From Aerobium sp039839275 (GTDB taxonomy: Bacteria; Pseudomonadota; Alphaproteobacteria; Rhizobiales; Rhizobiaceae), in NCBI RefSeq assembly GCF_039839275.1, contig NZ_JBDOQP010000001.1, positions 124,001 through 188,000 of the forward strand: DNA of 64,000 bases, given 5' to 3'. The notes beneath the pieces are model-generated. The model worked only from the letters and a program-made list of their open reading frames with translations. It had not been told where the DNA came from and searched no databases. Position 1 is the first letter of the stretch. Each line of letters starts with the position of its first letter. The position numbers and the translations under genes are program-made. Below are positions 52,797 through 60,697 of this stretch, in pieces.

Positions 52797-53306
52797 ATGC
52801 CCAGGACCGATGTGATGATCCGTGTTGCCACACCTGGTGATCTCGATCCGCTGGAGCGGCTGATCGCGGCGTCCTATGCCATGTTGGACGATGGTTCCTA
52901 CGATCCTCAGGTGCTCGGCAAGGCCATGCCGGCGATCGCCCGGGCCAATCCGGCGCTGCTTGCCAGCGGCAGCTATTTCGTCGCGGAGATCGACGGCGAG
53001 GCGGCCGGGTGCGGCGGTTGGACGAGACAGAAGCCCGGCTCGGGCGACATCATCGACGGCGTCGCCCATATCCGCCACTTTGCCACGCATCCCGCGCATC
53101 TGCGCAAAGGCGTAGCGCGGGCGCTGCTCGACCATTGCCTCAACGAGGCAGCAGCGGCGGGCATCATGTTGATGAAAAGCCAGTCCACGCTTCCCGCCGA
53201 ACCATTCTACGCGTCGGCGGGTTTCCGCCGCATTCGCCCCATCGAGGTCGAGACAGCGAAGGGCGTCTTCATTCCCGCGGTCGAAATGGAGCGGGTGCTT
53301 GCCTAG
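52797..53306 (+). CDS. GNAT family N-acetyltransferase
   Basis: About 169 residues from ATG 52797, with GGAG seven bases upstream; a shorter start at 52815 is possible. The acetyl-CoA loop is HLRKGVARALLDHC (R/Q-x-x-G-x-A/G), after the central strand HIRHFATHPAH. The C-terminal FYASAGFRRIRPIEVE closes the fold. The substrate is unknown. It is the only rightward gene between recR and dnaX and converges with the SleB-like gene, overlapping by 4 bp. Confidence 0.87.
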   Translation: MPRTDVMIRVATPGDLDPLERLIAASYAMLDDGSYDPQVLGKAMPAIARANPALLASGSYFVAEIDGEAAGCGGWTRQKPGSGDIIDGVAHIRHFATHPAHLRKGVARALLDHCLNEAAAAGIMLMKSQSTLPAEPFYASAGFRRIRPIEVETAKGVFIPAVEMERVLA

Positions 53307-53947
53307 TCCGTGATCTTCGGCCGTTCCTGGCTCGCCAGCAGGGCGCCGATCGCATCGGCGGCATTGGGATCGATCTCGTCATAGGCCAAAGCCGGCGTCT
53401 TCGGCTGCTGGCTTTGCGTCGCCGGTGGCGTGGCCTTCGCGGTCTGCACGGCGCGTCGGCTGCGTTTCTCGTAGAAGGCGTTGCCGCCAGCTTCGAGCAC
53501 GTAGTGCATGTTCTTGTACGGGAATGTCAGGCCTGCCTGGTGGAAGAACTTGGCGTTCTTCACTTCAGGGTGGCGCTCGCCCTTGAGGACTGAATCCGCA
53601 GCCGCCATGACGTCGGGCAGGGCCTTGGAGTTCATTGGGCGGCTCAGCACGCCTGGCGCGAACTGGTTCTTCTGACCGACGACGCCGCAGATCGTTTCCG
53701 GATATTGTCCGGATTCAACGCGGTTCATCACCACGCTTCCCACAGCCACCAGCCCGTCGCGGCTGGAACGGTTCGATTCGAAGAACATCGCCCGGGCCAG
53801 GCACTCGCGCTCTTTGGGCGTATGGCTATGGCTCGTCGTCGCACTTGTCGAGGATGTGGTGATGCCGTCGAGCAAATCCGCACTCTGGGTGCAAGCGGTC
53901 AAGGCAAACGAGACAGCGATGACGCACAGCGGCGCACGCCGCAGCAT
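53303..53947 (-). CDS. Cell wall hydrolase, SleB-like (Hydrolase_2 family), lipoprotein
   Basis: About 214 residues from ATG 53947; an in-frame GTG lies at 53998. A lipoprotein signal peptide ends in A-L-T-A-C at about residue 19. The Hydrolase_2 domain has ECLARAMFFESNRSSRDGLVAVGSVVMNRV with the catalytic Glu, followed by GVVGQKNQFAPG. The family hydrolyses peptidoglycan glycan strands and was first known from spore germination enzymes. In alphaproteobacteria it acts in envelope remodelling. A serine/threonine-rich linker precedes the domain. Confidence 0.85.
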   Translation of the reverse strand: MLRRAPLCVIAVSFALTACTQSADLLDGITTSSTSATTSHSHTPKERECLARAMFFESNRSSRDGLVAVGSVVMNRVESGQYPETICGVVGQKNQFAPGVLSRPMNSKALPDVMAAADSVLKGERHPEVKNAKFFHQAGLTFPYKNMHYVLEAGGNAFYEKRSRRAVQTAKATPPATQSQQPKTPALAYDEIDPNAADAIGALLASQERPKITD

Positions 53948-54083
53948 CCGGGAATTCTGGTACACTAGACTAAACCCTCTCCGAAAGGTCCCCGCCACAT
54001 CGGATGCCTAACAGGAAAGGGATTTTTGAGGCAAAAGCATGGCCGTCAGACGGCCAGACCACGGCAAGGTCGATTTCCGCTGC

Positions 54084-54407
54084 TCAGAACGGCAGTTTCA
54101 TGCCGGGCGGGATTGGCAGACCGGCGGTCAGTTCGCGCGACTTTTCCTGCATCGCGGCCTCGACCTTGGCCTTGGCGTCGTTGTGGGCGGCGAGGATGAG
54201 ATCTTCCAGCACCTCAACGTCGTCTTCCTTGAAGAGCGACGGATCGATCTTCAGCGAACGCATTTCCGACTTGCCGGAAAGGGTCACCTTCACTAGGCCG
54301 CCACCCGACTGGCCGGTCTCTTCCAGCAAGGCGATCTCTTCCTGAAGGGCCTGCAGCTTCGACTGCATTTCCTTCGCCTTGCTCATCATGCCGAGGAGGT
54401 CTTTCAT
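54084..54407 (-). CDS. YbaB/EbfC family nucleoid-associated protein
   Basis: A 107-residue protein typical of YbaB. The N-terminal helix has MKDLLGMMSKAKEMQSKLQALQEEIA, and the core strand GGGLVKVTLSGKSEMRSLKIDPSL carries the DNA-contact surface. It forms dimers that bind DNA. It sits 18 bp downstream of dnaX and is certainly co-transcribed with it, the arrangement found across most bacteria. Confidence 0.95.
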   Translation of the reverse strand: MKDLLGMMSKAKEMQSKLQALQEEIALLEETGQSGGGLVKVTLSGKSEMRSLKIDPSLFKEDDVEVLEDLILAAHNDAKAKVEAAMQEKSRELTAGLPIPPGMKLPF

Positions 54408-54425
54408 GGTCGTCTCCGAAACTGG

Positions 54426-56285
54426 TTAGATGTCTTCTTCATCGTCATTATCGATGCCGGGGTCAGGGAGCTGGTTGGCCGGCTCATCCAGTTCGTCCAC
54501 CTCAGGCGCGTCGGGAATGCGGACGTCGATGATCTTCGCGCCCGGAAAACGCGACAGGATGGCCGCCACCGCCGGATCGCTGCGCGCGTCGAGAAATGCG
54601 GTTTCGCGCTTCGCCGCTTCGACCTCGGCCAGGGTCGATCCGCCTTGTTCGCGTGACAGGGAGACTACCCAGCGCCGGCCGGTCCAGTCCTGGAGCCTGT
54701 TCGAAAGGTCGTTGAGCAGCGTCTTGGGCGCGTCGCCGGTCAGCGCCACTTCGAGCTTGCCGTCCTCGATGCGCACCGGCCGCACATATTGCTTGAGCAT
54801 CACCTTCAGCCGCATGTCGCGGTTGGCATCAGCCAGCGCGATGATATCGGCAATCGCATTGATGCGCGCCTTTGCCTCGGGCTCCGGCATGGAGGGCGCG
54901 GGCTCGATTTCAGGCCGTGCTTCCGCTGCAGGCTGCGAGGCTACCAGCCGCATCGTCTGCCCGCCTCCTCCATTGGACGAGGGCATGAAGGCGCTGCCAA
55001 CGGCGGACGCGGCAGGACCCGGAGCCGTGCCTCCGCCATTGCCGCGCGGCGCAACGCCGCCCGAGGCCGGCGCGCCGCTGTCCAGCATCTTCAATGCTTC
55101 GTCGAGGGTCGGCAAGGAAGCGGCGTGGGCCAGCCTGATCAGTACCATCTCGGCGGCGTTGACCGGGCGGTTGGCGGTCTGGACCTCCGAGATGCCTTTC
55201 AGGAGCATCTGCCAGGTGCGCGACAGAACGCGGACCGACAGTGCGCCGGACATCTCCAGCCCGCGCGTGCGTTCGTCCTGCGACAACGCCGCGTCGTCGG
55301 CGGCGGAAGGCACGAACCGCATGCGGGTAACGAGGTGGTTGAATTCGGCCAGTTCGGTCAGCACCGTTGCCGGGTCGGCGCCTGCGTCGTACTGGGCACG
55401 GAATTCACCGAGTGCGGCGGCAATATCGCCTTTCATCAGTGTTTCGAACAGGTCGATAATGCGGGCTCGGTCGGCCAGGCCCAGCATGTCGCGTACGGTC
55501 TGGGCAGTCACCTTGCCAGAGGAATGCGAGATCGCCTGGTCGAAGATCGACTGCGCGTCACGCATCGAGCCCTCGGCGGCGCGCGCGATCATCGCCAGCG
55601 ACTCGTCTTCGGCCTCGACGCCCTCCAGGTCGCCGATGTGCGCCAGATGCTGCTTGATGAGGGCGGCGTCGATGCGGCGCAGGTCGAAACGCTGGCAGCG
55701 CGACAGGATGGTGATCGGCACCTTGCGGATTTCGGTGGTCGCGAAGATGAACTTCACATGCGGCGGCGGCTCCTCCAGCGTCTTCAGCAGGCCGTTGAAG
55801 GCCTGATTGGAGAGCATGTGAACCTCGTCGATGATGTAAACCTTGTAGCGCGCGGAGACCGGCGCATAGCGCACCTGCTCGATGATGTCGCGGATGTCGT
55901 CGATGCCGGTATGGGAGGCCGCGTCCATCTCCAGCACGTCGACGTGTCGGCCTTCCATGATCGCGTCGCAATGGACGCCGGCGACGCTCAGGTCGACGGA
56001 CGGCTGGTCGATCGCATCGGTCTTGTAGTTGAGCGCGCGCGCCAGGATGCGGGCAGTGGTGGTCTTGCCCACGCCGCGCACGCCCGTCAGCATCCATGCC
56101 TGCGCGATGCGGCCAGTGGAAAACGCATTTGTGAGAGTGCGCACCATCGGCTCCTGGCCGATGAGCCCCGTGAAGTCACGCGGGCGATATTTGCGGGCGA
56201 GCACGCGGTAGGCGGCTGGTTTGCCGGTCTCGTCTCGTCCGCTCGTTTCCATCGCGCGTGAACCAGCTCCCTGCGGTGGCGCCAT
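54426..56285 (-). CDS. dnaX: DNA polymerase III subunits gamma and tau
   Basis: A 619-residue clamp-loader ATPase; a start at METSGRDE (56252) is also possible. Walker A lies in GVRGVGKTTTARIL, the DExx box in VYIIDEVHMLS, and the arginine-finger SRC motif in ILSRCQRFDLRR. Where E. coli DnaX has a four-cysteine zinc module before EGRHVDVLEMDAAS, this protein keeps only one Cys (GVHCDAIMEG), so the zinc site is absent. The tau-like C-terminal half includes a low-complexity Gly/Ala/Pro stretch around residue 420 and an acidic end. Confidence 0.96.
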   Translation of the reverse strand: MAPPQGAGSRAMETSGRDETGKPAAYRVLARKYRPRDFTGLIGQEPMVRTLTNAFSTGRIAQAWMLTGVRGVGKTTTARILARALNYKTDAIDQPSVDLSVAGVHCDAIMEGRHVDVLEMDAASHTGIDDIRDIIEQVRYAPVSARYKVYIIDEVHMLSNQAFNGLLKTLEEPPPHVKFIFATTEIRKVPITILSRCQRFDLRRIDAALIKQHLAHIGDLEGVEAEDESLAMIARAAEGSMRDAQSIFDQAISHSSGKVTAQTVRDMLGLADRARIIDLFETLMKGDIAAALGEFRAQYDAGADPATVLTELAEFNHLVTRMRFVPSAADDAALSQDERTRGLEMSGALSVRVLSRTWQMLLKGISEVQTANRPVNAAEMVLIRLAHAASLPTLDEALKMLDSGAPASGGVAPRGNGGGTAPGPAASAVGSAFMPSSNGGGGQTMRLVASQPAAEARPEIEPAPSMPEPEAKARINAIADIIALADANRDMRLKVMLKQYVRPVRIEDGKLEVALTGDAPKTLLNDLSNRLQDWTGRRWVVSLSREQGGSTLAEVEAAKRETAFLDARSDPAVAAILSRFPGAKIIDVRIPDAPEVDELDEPANQLPDPGIDNDDEEDI

Positions 56286-56375
56286 TGCCTAGCAGCGCCG
56301 AGTTTCGCCCTCTCGGACCGGCGGCGTCAACCGGCGCTCGATGGCCCGGCCGATGGTGCCAGTGGAAAGGGAAGG

Positions 56376-56476
56376 GTGGGAGGCTGGCACGATGACCCGT
56401 GCCGTGGCTCGTTAGGGCTGCTTCCTTCCGGATCTGACCCGGTTGGCGAGTGGCTCGTCCACCACCAACCTCCCAC
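56376..56476 (-). ncRNA. ffs: Small (4.5S-type) signal recognition particle RNA
   Basis: An approximately 100-nt hairpin RNA on the minus strand. The terminal stem is GTGGGAGG with CCTCCCAC, and the apical part holds the SRP signature GGTCAGATCCGGAAGGAAG followed by CAGCC. It binds Ffh to target membrane proteins. It lies upstream of dnaX, transcribed the same way, a common position in Rhizobiales. Ends are set by stem pairing and may be off by a few bases. Confidence 0.95.
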
Positions 56477-56594
56477 GTCCCATATCGGCAATTCAGGATG
56501 CGATTGCAAGGCCGGATCTCGTCCGATCAACGATTCGCTTGCAGGCATTCCGCCCTGCCTCTAGCTTCGTCGCAACGATAGGGGGAAATGCCTT

Positions 56595-57017
56595 ATGCCC
56601 GCCGTTACGGCAGGATTCGAGCTCGATCCGCGCATCGAGCGTGATACTGAGCCCTTGATGTGGCTCGGCTTGTGCGAGTTGCGCGTCATGAACGACCGTC
56701 GCTGGCCGTGGCTCATGCTCGTCCCGCAGAGGGTGCGGGCGGTCGAACTCCACGACCTGACGCCGCTCGACCAGACCATGCTGACATTCGAGGCAGACAT
56801 GGTGAGCAAGGCACTCAAGGAAACGACGTCGTGCCGCAAGATCAACATCGCGGCGCTCGGCAACGTCGTGCCGCAACTGCACGTCCACCTCGTCGCGCGA
56901 AACGAGGGCGACCCCGGCTGGCCCGGCCCGGTCTGGGGATACGGCCAGCGCGAGCCCTACCGGCGCGAAGACCTGCACCAGTTCATCGCCGCCATCAAGG
57001 CTTCCCTGTCCCGCTAG
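56595..57017 (+). CDS. HIT family protein
   Basis: A 140-residue histidine-triad protein. The triad appears as PQLHVHLVAR (H-x-H with the third position replaced, as in rhizobial members), preceded by KINIAALGNVVPQ. Members hydrolyse or transfer nucleotides such as AMP-linked compounds. The early DPRIERDTEPLMWLGLCELRVMNDRRWPW block is typical of this alphaproteobacterial branch. It is probably co-transcribed with nudC, which starts 13 bp later. Confidence 0.88.
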   Translation: MPAVTAGFELDPRIERDTEPLMWLGLCELRVMNDRRWPWLMLVPQRVRAVELHDLTPLDQTMLTFEADMVSKALKETTSCRKINIAALGNVVPQLHVHLVARNEGDPGWPGPVWGYGQREPYRREDLHQFIAAIKASLSR

Positions 57018-57030
57018 GATTACAGTCTCC

Positions 57031-57972
57031 ATGCCATTCTCACTCTTCGATGCTCCGGAGCGCGAGCCGAGCCAATTCGTCGGCTTCGCCGGCAATTGCA
57101 TTGATCGACAATCGGAGAACCGCACCGAAGAGGCGCTGCCACTGGCGCTTGCCGATCCGCGTGTGCGGATACTTCAGACGCGTGGCGGACGCCTGTATCT
57201 GAAGCTGAACGGTGATGGCCGCTTCGATGGATATTTCACGCATGACGAGGCGCGCCGGATGGGAGCGAAGCTCGACCACGCCGTGTTGCTGGGGATGTCG
57301 AGCCTCGGGCCCGTCGTCATTGCACCGGGCGCGATCGAGCCTGATGATCTGCCTGAAACCATCAAGGCGATCGATCACCGTTCGGTCTATGTGCAAGGGC
57401 TTGTCGGCGAAGAGACGCTCGGCGAACTGGCACAGGGCGCGGCACTTTTGTCGTGGAACCACAGCCATCGCTTCTGCGGCCGCTGTGGGGGCGAAACCCA
57501 GATGCGCATTGGCGGCTACAAGCGCTCCTGCGCGTCGTGCGGTGCCGACCATTTCCCGCGCAGCGACCCTGTCGCGATCATGCTGACCGTCCGTGGCGAA
57601 AAATGCCTCCTCGGCCGCAGCCCGCATTTCGGCGCCGGCATGTATTCCTGCCTTGCCGGGTTCATCGAGCCGGGCGAAACCATCGAGGCGGCGGTGCGGC
57701 GCGAGACGCTCGAGGAATCCGGCATCCGGCTTGGGCGCGTCGCCTACCATGCCAGCCAGCCGTGGCCTTTTCCCTACTCCCTGATGATTGGGTGTTTCGG
57801 AGAAGCATTGAACGACGACATCGTCTTCGACGGCAAGGAACTCGAAGACTGCCGCTGGTTCAGCCGAACCGACGTTCAGGCGATGATCGCAGGCACGCAC
57901 GCGGAAGGTCTCGCAATCCCGCCGCCTGGCGCAATCGCAAGCCACCTGATCCGGCATTGGGCGAACGGGTAG
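57031..57972 (+). CDS. nudC: NAD(+) diphosphatase NudC
   Basis: A 313-residue Nudix enzyme. A zinc ribbon (CGRCGG, then CASCGADHFPR) at about residues 148-172 precedes the Nudix box GFIEPGETIEAAVRRETLEE at about 210-230. The NudC-specific SQPWPFPYSLMIGC array follows. It splits NAD(H) to NMN(H) and AMP and removes NAD caps from RNA 5' ends. The N-terminal 100 residues form the variable domain usual in the family. Confidence 0.95.
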   Translation: MPFSLFDAPEREPSQFVGFAGNCIDRQSENRTEEALPLALADPRVRILQTRGGRLYLKLNGDGRFDGYFTHDEARRMGAKLDHAVLLGMSSLGPVVIAPGAIEPDDLPETIKAIDHRSVYVQGLVGEETLGELAQGAALLSWNHSHRFCGRCGGETQMRIGGYKRSCASCGADHFPRSDPVAIMLTVRGEKCLLGRSPHFGAGMYSCLAGFIEPGETIEAAVRRETLEESGIRLGRVAYHASQPWPFPYSLMIGCFGEALNDDIVFDGKELEDCRWFSRTDVQAMIAGTHAEGLAIPPPGAIASHLIRHWANG

Positions 57973-58058
57973 TTTCTCTCGAGCCGGCGTTCGATGACTG
58001 CGCTTTCTGCAAGCGCGACGTTTCAACGAATCCCAGGCCAGCAGGCATTTTGAGAAAA

Positions 58059-58127
58059 TAGCTTTTCAGAAAGATAAATATCTTGACGGCAAGCTAATCT
58101 GCGCTCATATATCTTTTCGACAAGATA
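58059..58127 (+). promoter_or_regulatory. Three tandem MarR-type palindromes overlapping a promoter
   Basis: Three 18-bp elements share the form TAKCTT-N6-AAGMTA: TAGCTT-TTCAGA-AAGATA at 58059-58076, TATCTT-GACGGC-AAGCTA at 58079-58096 and TATCTT-TTCGAC-AAGATA at 58110-58127. A possible promoter, TTGACG at 58083-58088 with CATATA at 58106-58111 (17-bp spacer), has its -35 inside site 2 and its -10 against site 3. Binding would block the cupin/glyoxalase operon. The pattern is that of MarR-family operators; no such regulator gene lies nearby. Confidence 0.7.
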
Positions 58128-58151
58128 AATGGTCAGCCTAGGAGTCCACCA

Positions 58152-58487
58152 ATGCTCAGTGTCCTTCGTCATGCCGAACCTGCCGCCGGTGAAGGCCGGA
58201 CCGTACGCTTCGAGGGTCGCAGTCTGGGCGGACCGGTCTCGTTCTTTCTCGTCGATGCCGCGCCCGGACACGGCTCGTCTAGGCACATGCATCCCTATAC
58301 CGAAACCTGGGTCGTGAGGCACGGCGAAGCCGCCTTCCGGGTCGGCGAGGAGACCACCTACGCCCAGGCCGGCGACATCGTCGTTGCCGCCGCGCACATC
58401 CCGCATGAATTCGTCAATGTCGGGTCGGGGCGCCTCGAACTCGTCTGCATTCACCCCAGCGACACGATCCAGCAGCAACCTGCCTGA
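58152..58487 (+). CDS. Cupin domain-containing protein
   Basis: An 111-residue single cupin with AGGAG before ATG 58152. Cupin motif 1 is HMHPYTETWVVRHGEAAFRVG (H-x-H-x4-E-x6-G form) and motif 2 is GDIVVAAAHIPHEFVNVG, giving the usual metal ligands. Such small cupins act as isomerases, dioxygenases or sensors. It is the first gene of a two-gene operon with the glyoxalase-family gene and lies directly behind three MarR-type palindromes, so expression is probably induced by a small compound. Confidence 0.88.
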   Translation: MLSVLRHAEPAAGEGRTVRFEGRSLGGPVSFFLVDAAPGHGSSRHMHPYTETWVVRHGEAAFRVGEETTYAQAGDIVVAAAHIPHEFVNVGSGRLELVCIHPSDTIQQQPA

Positions 58488-58521
58488 TCGTGCATTTCGT
58501 CGAAACCGAAAGGAGTTACCC

Positions 58522-58938
58522 ATGCAAAAGCTGATATTCGTCAACCTGCCCGTGACTGACCTCTCCCGTGCCGTCCGCTTTTATGAAGCGATCGGCTGCA
58601 CCAGGAACGAGGAGTTCAGCAATGACCAGTCGGCCCAGATGGTCTGGTCGGACACGATCTTCTTCCAGCTTCTCACACGCGATTATTTCGCGACCTTTAC
58701 ATCGCGGCCACTGGCCAATCCGGCCGACGCCGTCGGCGTGCTGATCGCGCTTTCGCACGCCAGCAGGGATGACGTGGACGCCACCACAAATGCTGCCGCG
58801 TCGGCGGGTGGCCAGGCCGACGTCCGCGAGCCGCAGGACTACGGCTTCATGTATTCGCGCGCCTTCGCTGACCCCGACGGGCACACATTCGAGCCGATGT
58901 GGATGGACATGAGCGCGATGCAGGCCAGCGAGCAGTAG
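58522..58938 (+). CDS. VOC family protein (glyoxalase/bleomycin-resistance fold)
   Basis: A 138-residue vicinal-oxygen-chelate protein with AGGAG before ATG 58522. The first beta-alpha-beta unit is KLIFVNLPVTDLSRAVRFYEAIGC and the last is FMYSRAFADPDGHTFEPMWM, whose His/Glu can bind metal. It belongs to the branch often annotated as lactoylglutathione lyase-like or as a glyoxalase of unknown substrate. It is co-operonic with the cupin. Confidence 0.88.
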   Translation: MQKLIFVNLPVTDLSRAVRFYEAIGCTRNEEFSNDQSAQMVWSDTIFFQLLTRDYFATFTSRPLANPADAVGVLIALSHASRDDVDATTNAAASAGGQADVREPQDYGFMYSRAFADPDGHTFEPMWMDMSAMQASEQ

Positions 58939-59024
58939 CCGTGGACTAATCTGTTGCGTGACCGAATCCAGCGTGACGTCGAAGATTGATGCGTTGTTCA
59001 CGCGCCGATCCGGTTGCAGTCATC

Positions 59025-59096
59025 TGACCGATGCCTGATCTCCAGCCAACGGCGACCTTGCAAACGCCCAACAGCCAAGTGATCAGGCATTGGTCA
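59025..59096. repeat. 16-bp inverted repeat, 40-bp spacer
   Basis: TGACCGATGCCTGATC (59025-59040) and GATCAGGCATTGGTCA (59081-59096) are inverted copies with one mismatch, which is a G-U pair in RNA. The element sits between the glyoxalase-family gene and an orphan gene. It has no T-run and no direct repeats that I can see beside it. It could be a structured RNA, a degenerate mobile-element end pair or a protein-binding site. Confidence 0.55.
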
Positions 59097-59205
59097 AAAT
59101 TATTGCAGGGGACAGACATTGAGGGTAATAAACAACCTGCAATTGTAGCGGCATGAACAGTCCGGCCCGCCCTTGCCATTGGGATCGGACCCCAACGAGG
59201 CAGAC

Positions 59206-59793
59206 ATGTTCAACAAGACAAAGCGCGGTACCCAGTTCGTCGTGACCAAGGACGAAGACTTGATGAATGCAATCATCAAGGGGTCCGGCAGCACCAAGGA
59301 ACTTTCCTCGAGCGCGCGGGCGACCGTGTCGAAGAAGCTGGCAAGTTTCAAGCTGTTCCGAAGCAGCATTTCCACAATCGGTCCACGCACGGCCTATCTG
59401 ATCGTGCGCAACCCTTCCACGCGGTTTATCGGGGTGGTCTATAGCGAAGACGGTATCAACAACCATGACAGCGACCTCGCCGTGATGGCTGCCGTGCGCA
59501 AGAATCAAACATACTCTGTCTTCGAGCGATTCTGGAGCGACGGGATCTTCTGGAGGAAGTATGTCGATTATGCCTTCCGCAAACGCATTTTCGGCGGACC
59601 TCAACTCGACGCCGTAGAGGACGAGCAGCAACGCTCCCAGATCACGACGAATCGCGACGGCTGGATCAATGGCCGGACGTGGTACGATCAGGCCAATGAC
59701 GGGGCTGATTCACCTCTGCCAAGCACTCTGGCGGGCGGCCATCGGGGTGAACAGGAAGAACTGCGCACGCTGCGTGGCGCGGTGAACTTCTAA
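59206..59793 (+). CDS. Hypothetical protein, unrecognised family
   Basis: A 195-residue protein if begun at MFNKTKRGTQFV (59206), with GAGG shortly upstream. I recognise no domain. There is no signal peptide or membrane segment. The N-terminal half is rich in Lys and Ser, and the middle has aromatic-rich VFERFWSDGIFWRKYVDYAF, then a basic FRKRIFGG. It resembles an orphan of accessory origin. It stands alone between the glyoxalase-family gene and pheA, converging with pheA. Confidence 0.6.
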   Translation: MFNKTKRGTQFVVTKDEDLMNAIIKGSGSTKELSSSARATVSKKLASFKLFRSSISTIGPRTAYLIVRNPSTRFIGVVYSEDGINNHDSDLAVMAAVRKNQTYSVFERFWSDGIFWRKYVDYAFRKRIFGGPQLDAVEDEQQRSQITTNRDGWINGRTWYDQANDGADSPLPSTLAGGHRGEQEELRTLRGAVNF

Positions 59794-59833
59794 AGGACGC
59801 TCAAATCCATCCTGGGACCCGACTCGCAGCCGA

Positions 59834-60697
59834 TCAGTCGCTCTGAATCTGGCTGAGCCTGAAGGCGTTCGCCTCATAGACGCCAAGTATCCGTACTTCC
59901 TTCGAGAAGAAGGCCAGTTCCTTGAGCGCCTGGGCAACGTTCTTGTCTTCCGGGTGGCCTTCGATGTCGGCATAGAACTGGGTGGCGAAAAACGTGCCGC
60001 CGAGCTGGTAGCTCTCCAGCTTCGTCATGTTGACGCCATTGGTGGCGAAGCCGCCCATGGCCTTGTAGAGCGCGGCCGGGATGTTGTGTACGCGATAGAC
60101 GAAGGTCGTCATCATGAGCTGGTCGGCGCTGGTGCGCTTTGCCCAGCTCTTTTCCTTCGAAAGCACGACGAAACGGGTGACGTTGTTTTCCGAATCCTCG
60201 ACGTTCTCCTCGATGATGTCGAGCCCGTAGAGCGTCGAGGCAAGCCTCGGCGCCAGCGCCGCCATCGAGCGGTCGCCTTCCTCGGAGACGATTCGCGCTG
60301 CACCGGCCGTGTCGCCTGCAACGACAGGTTTCCAGCGATTCTTGCGGATCACCTTGCGGCACTGTCCGAGCGCGTGAATGTGGCTGTGGACCGACCTGAT
60401 CTCGTCCTTCTTCACCCCGGGCAGTACCATGAGTTGGAAATGGATCGGCAGGAAATACTCGGCCACGATGTGTAGCCTGGATTCCGGCAGAAGGTGATGG
60501 ATGTCGGCCACGCGCCCGGCCAGCGTATTCTCAATCGGGATCATCGCGAGGTCGGCCTTGCCGCTTTCGACGGCGTTGAAGGCGTCTTCAAAAGACGGAC
60601 AGGGAAGGGGCTCCATGTCGGGAAACATGTCGCGGCACGCAGTATCGGAGTTTGCGCCGGGTTCGCCCTGGAAGGAGATCCTGTTGGTCTTCGTCAT
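59834..60697 (-). CDS. pheA: Prephenate dehydratase
   Basis: A 287-residue monofunctional P-protein. The catalytic domain opens with RISFQGEPGANSD and includes IPIENTLAGRVADIHHLL and the T-R-F motif (NNVTRFVVLS). A C-terminal ACT domain senses phenylalanine (GGFATNGVNMTKLESY, the G-A-L/E-S-R-P-type site). It converts prephenate to phenylpyruvate. Its start overlaps the kdsB stop by 4 bp, as in other Rhizobiales. Confidence 0.96.
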   Translation of the reverse strand: MTKTNRISFQGEPGANSDTACRDMFPDMEPLPCPSFEDAFNAVESGKADLAMIPIENTLAGRVADIHHLLPESRLHIVAEYFLPIHFQLMVLPGVKKDEIRSVHSHIHALGQCRKVIRKNRWKPVVAGDTAGAARIVSEEGDRSMAALAPRLASTLYGLDIIEENVEDSENNVTRFVVLSKEKSWAKRTSADQLMMTTFVYRVHNIPAALYKAMGGFATNGVNMTKLESYQLGGTFFATQFYADIEGHPEDKNVAQALKELAFFSKEVRILGVYEANAFRLSQIQSD

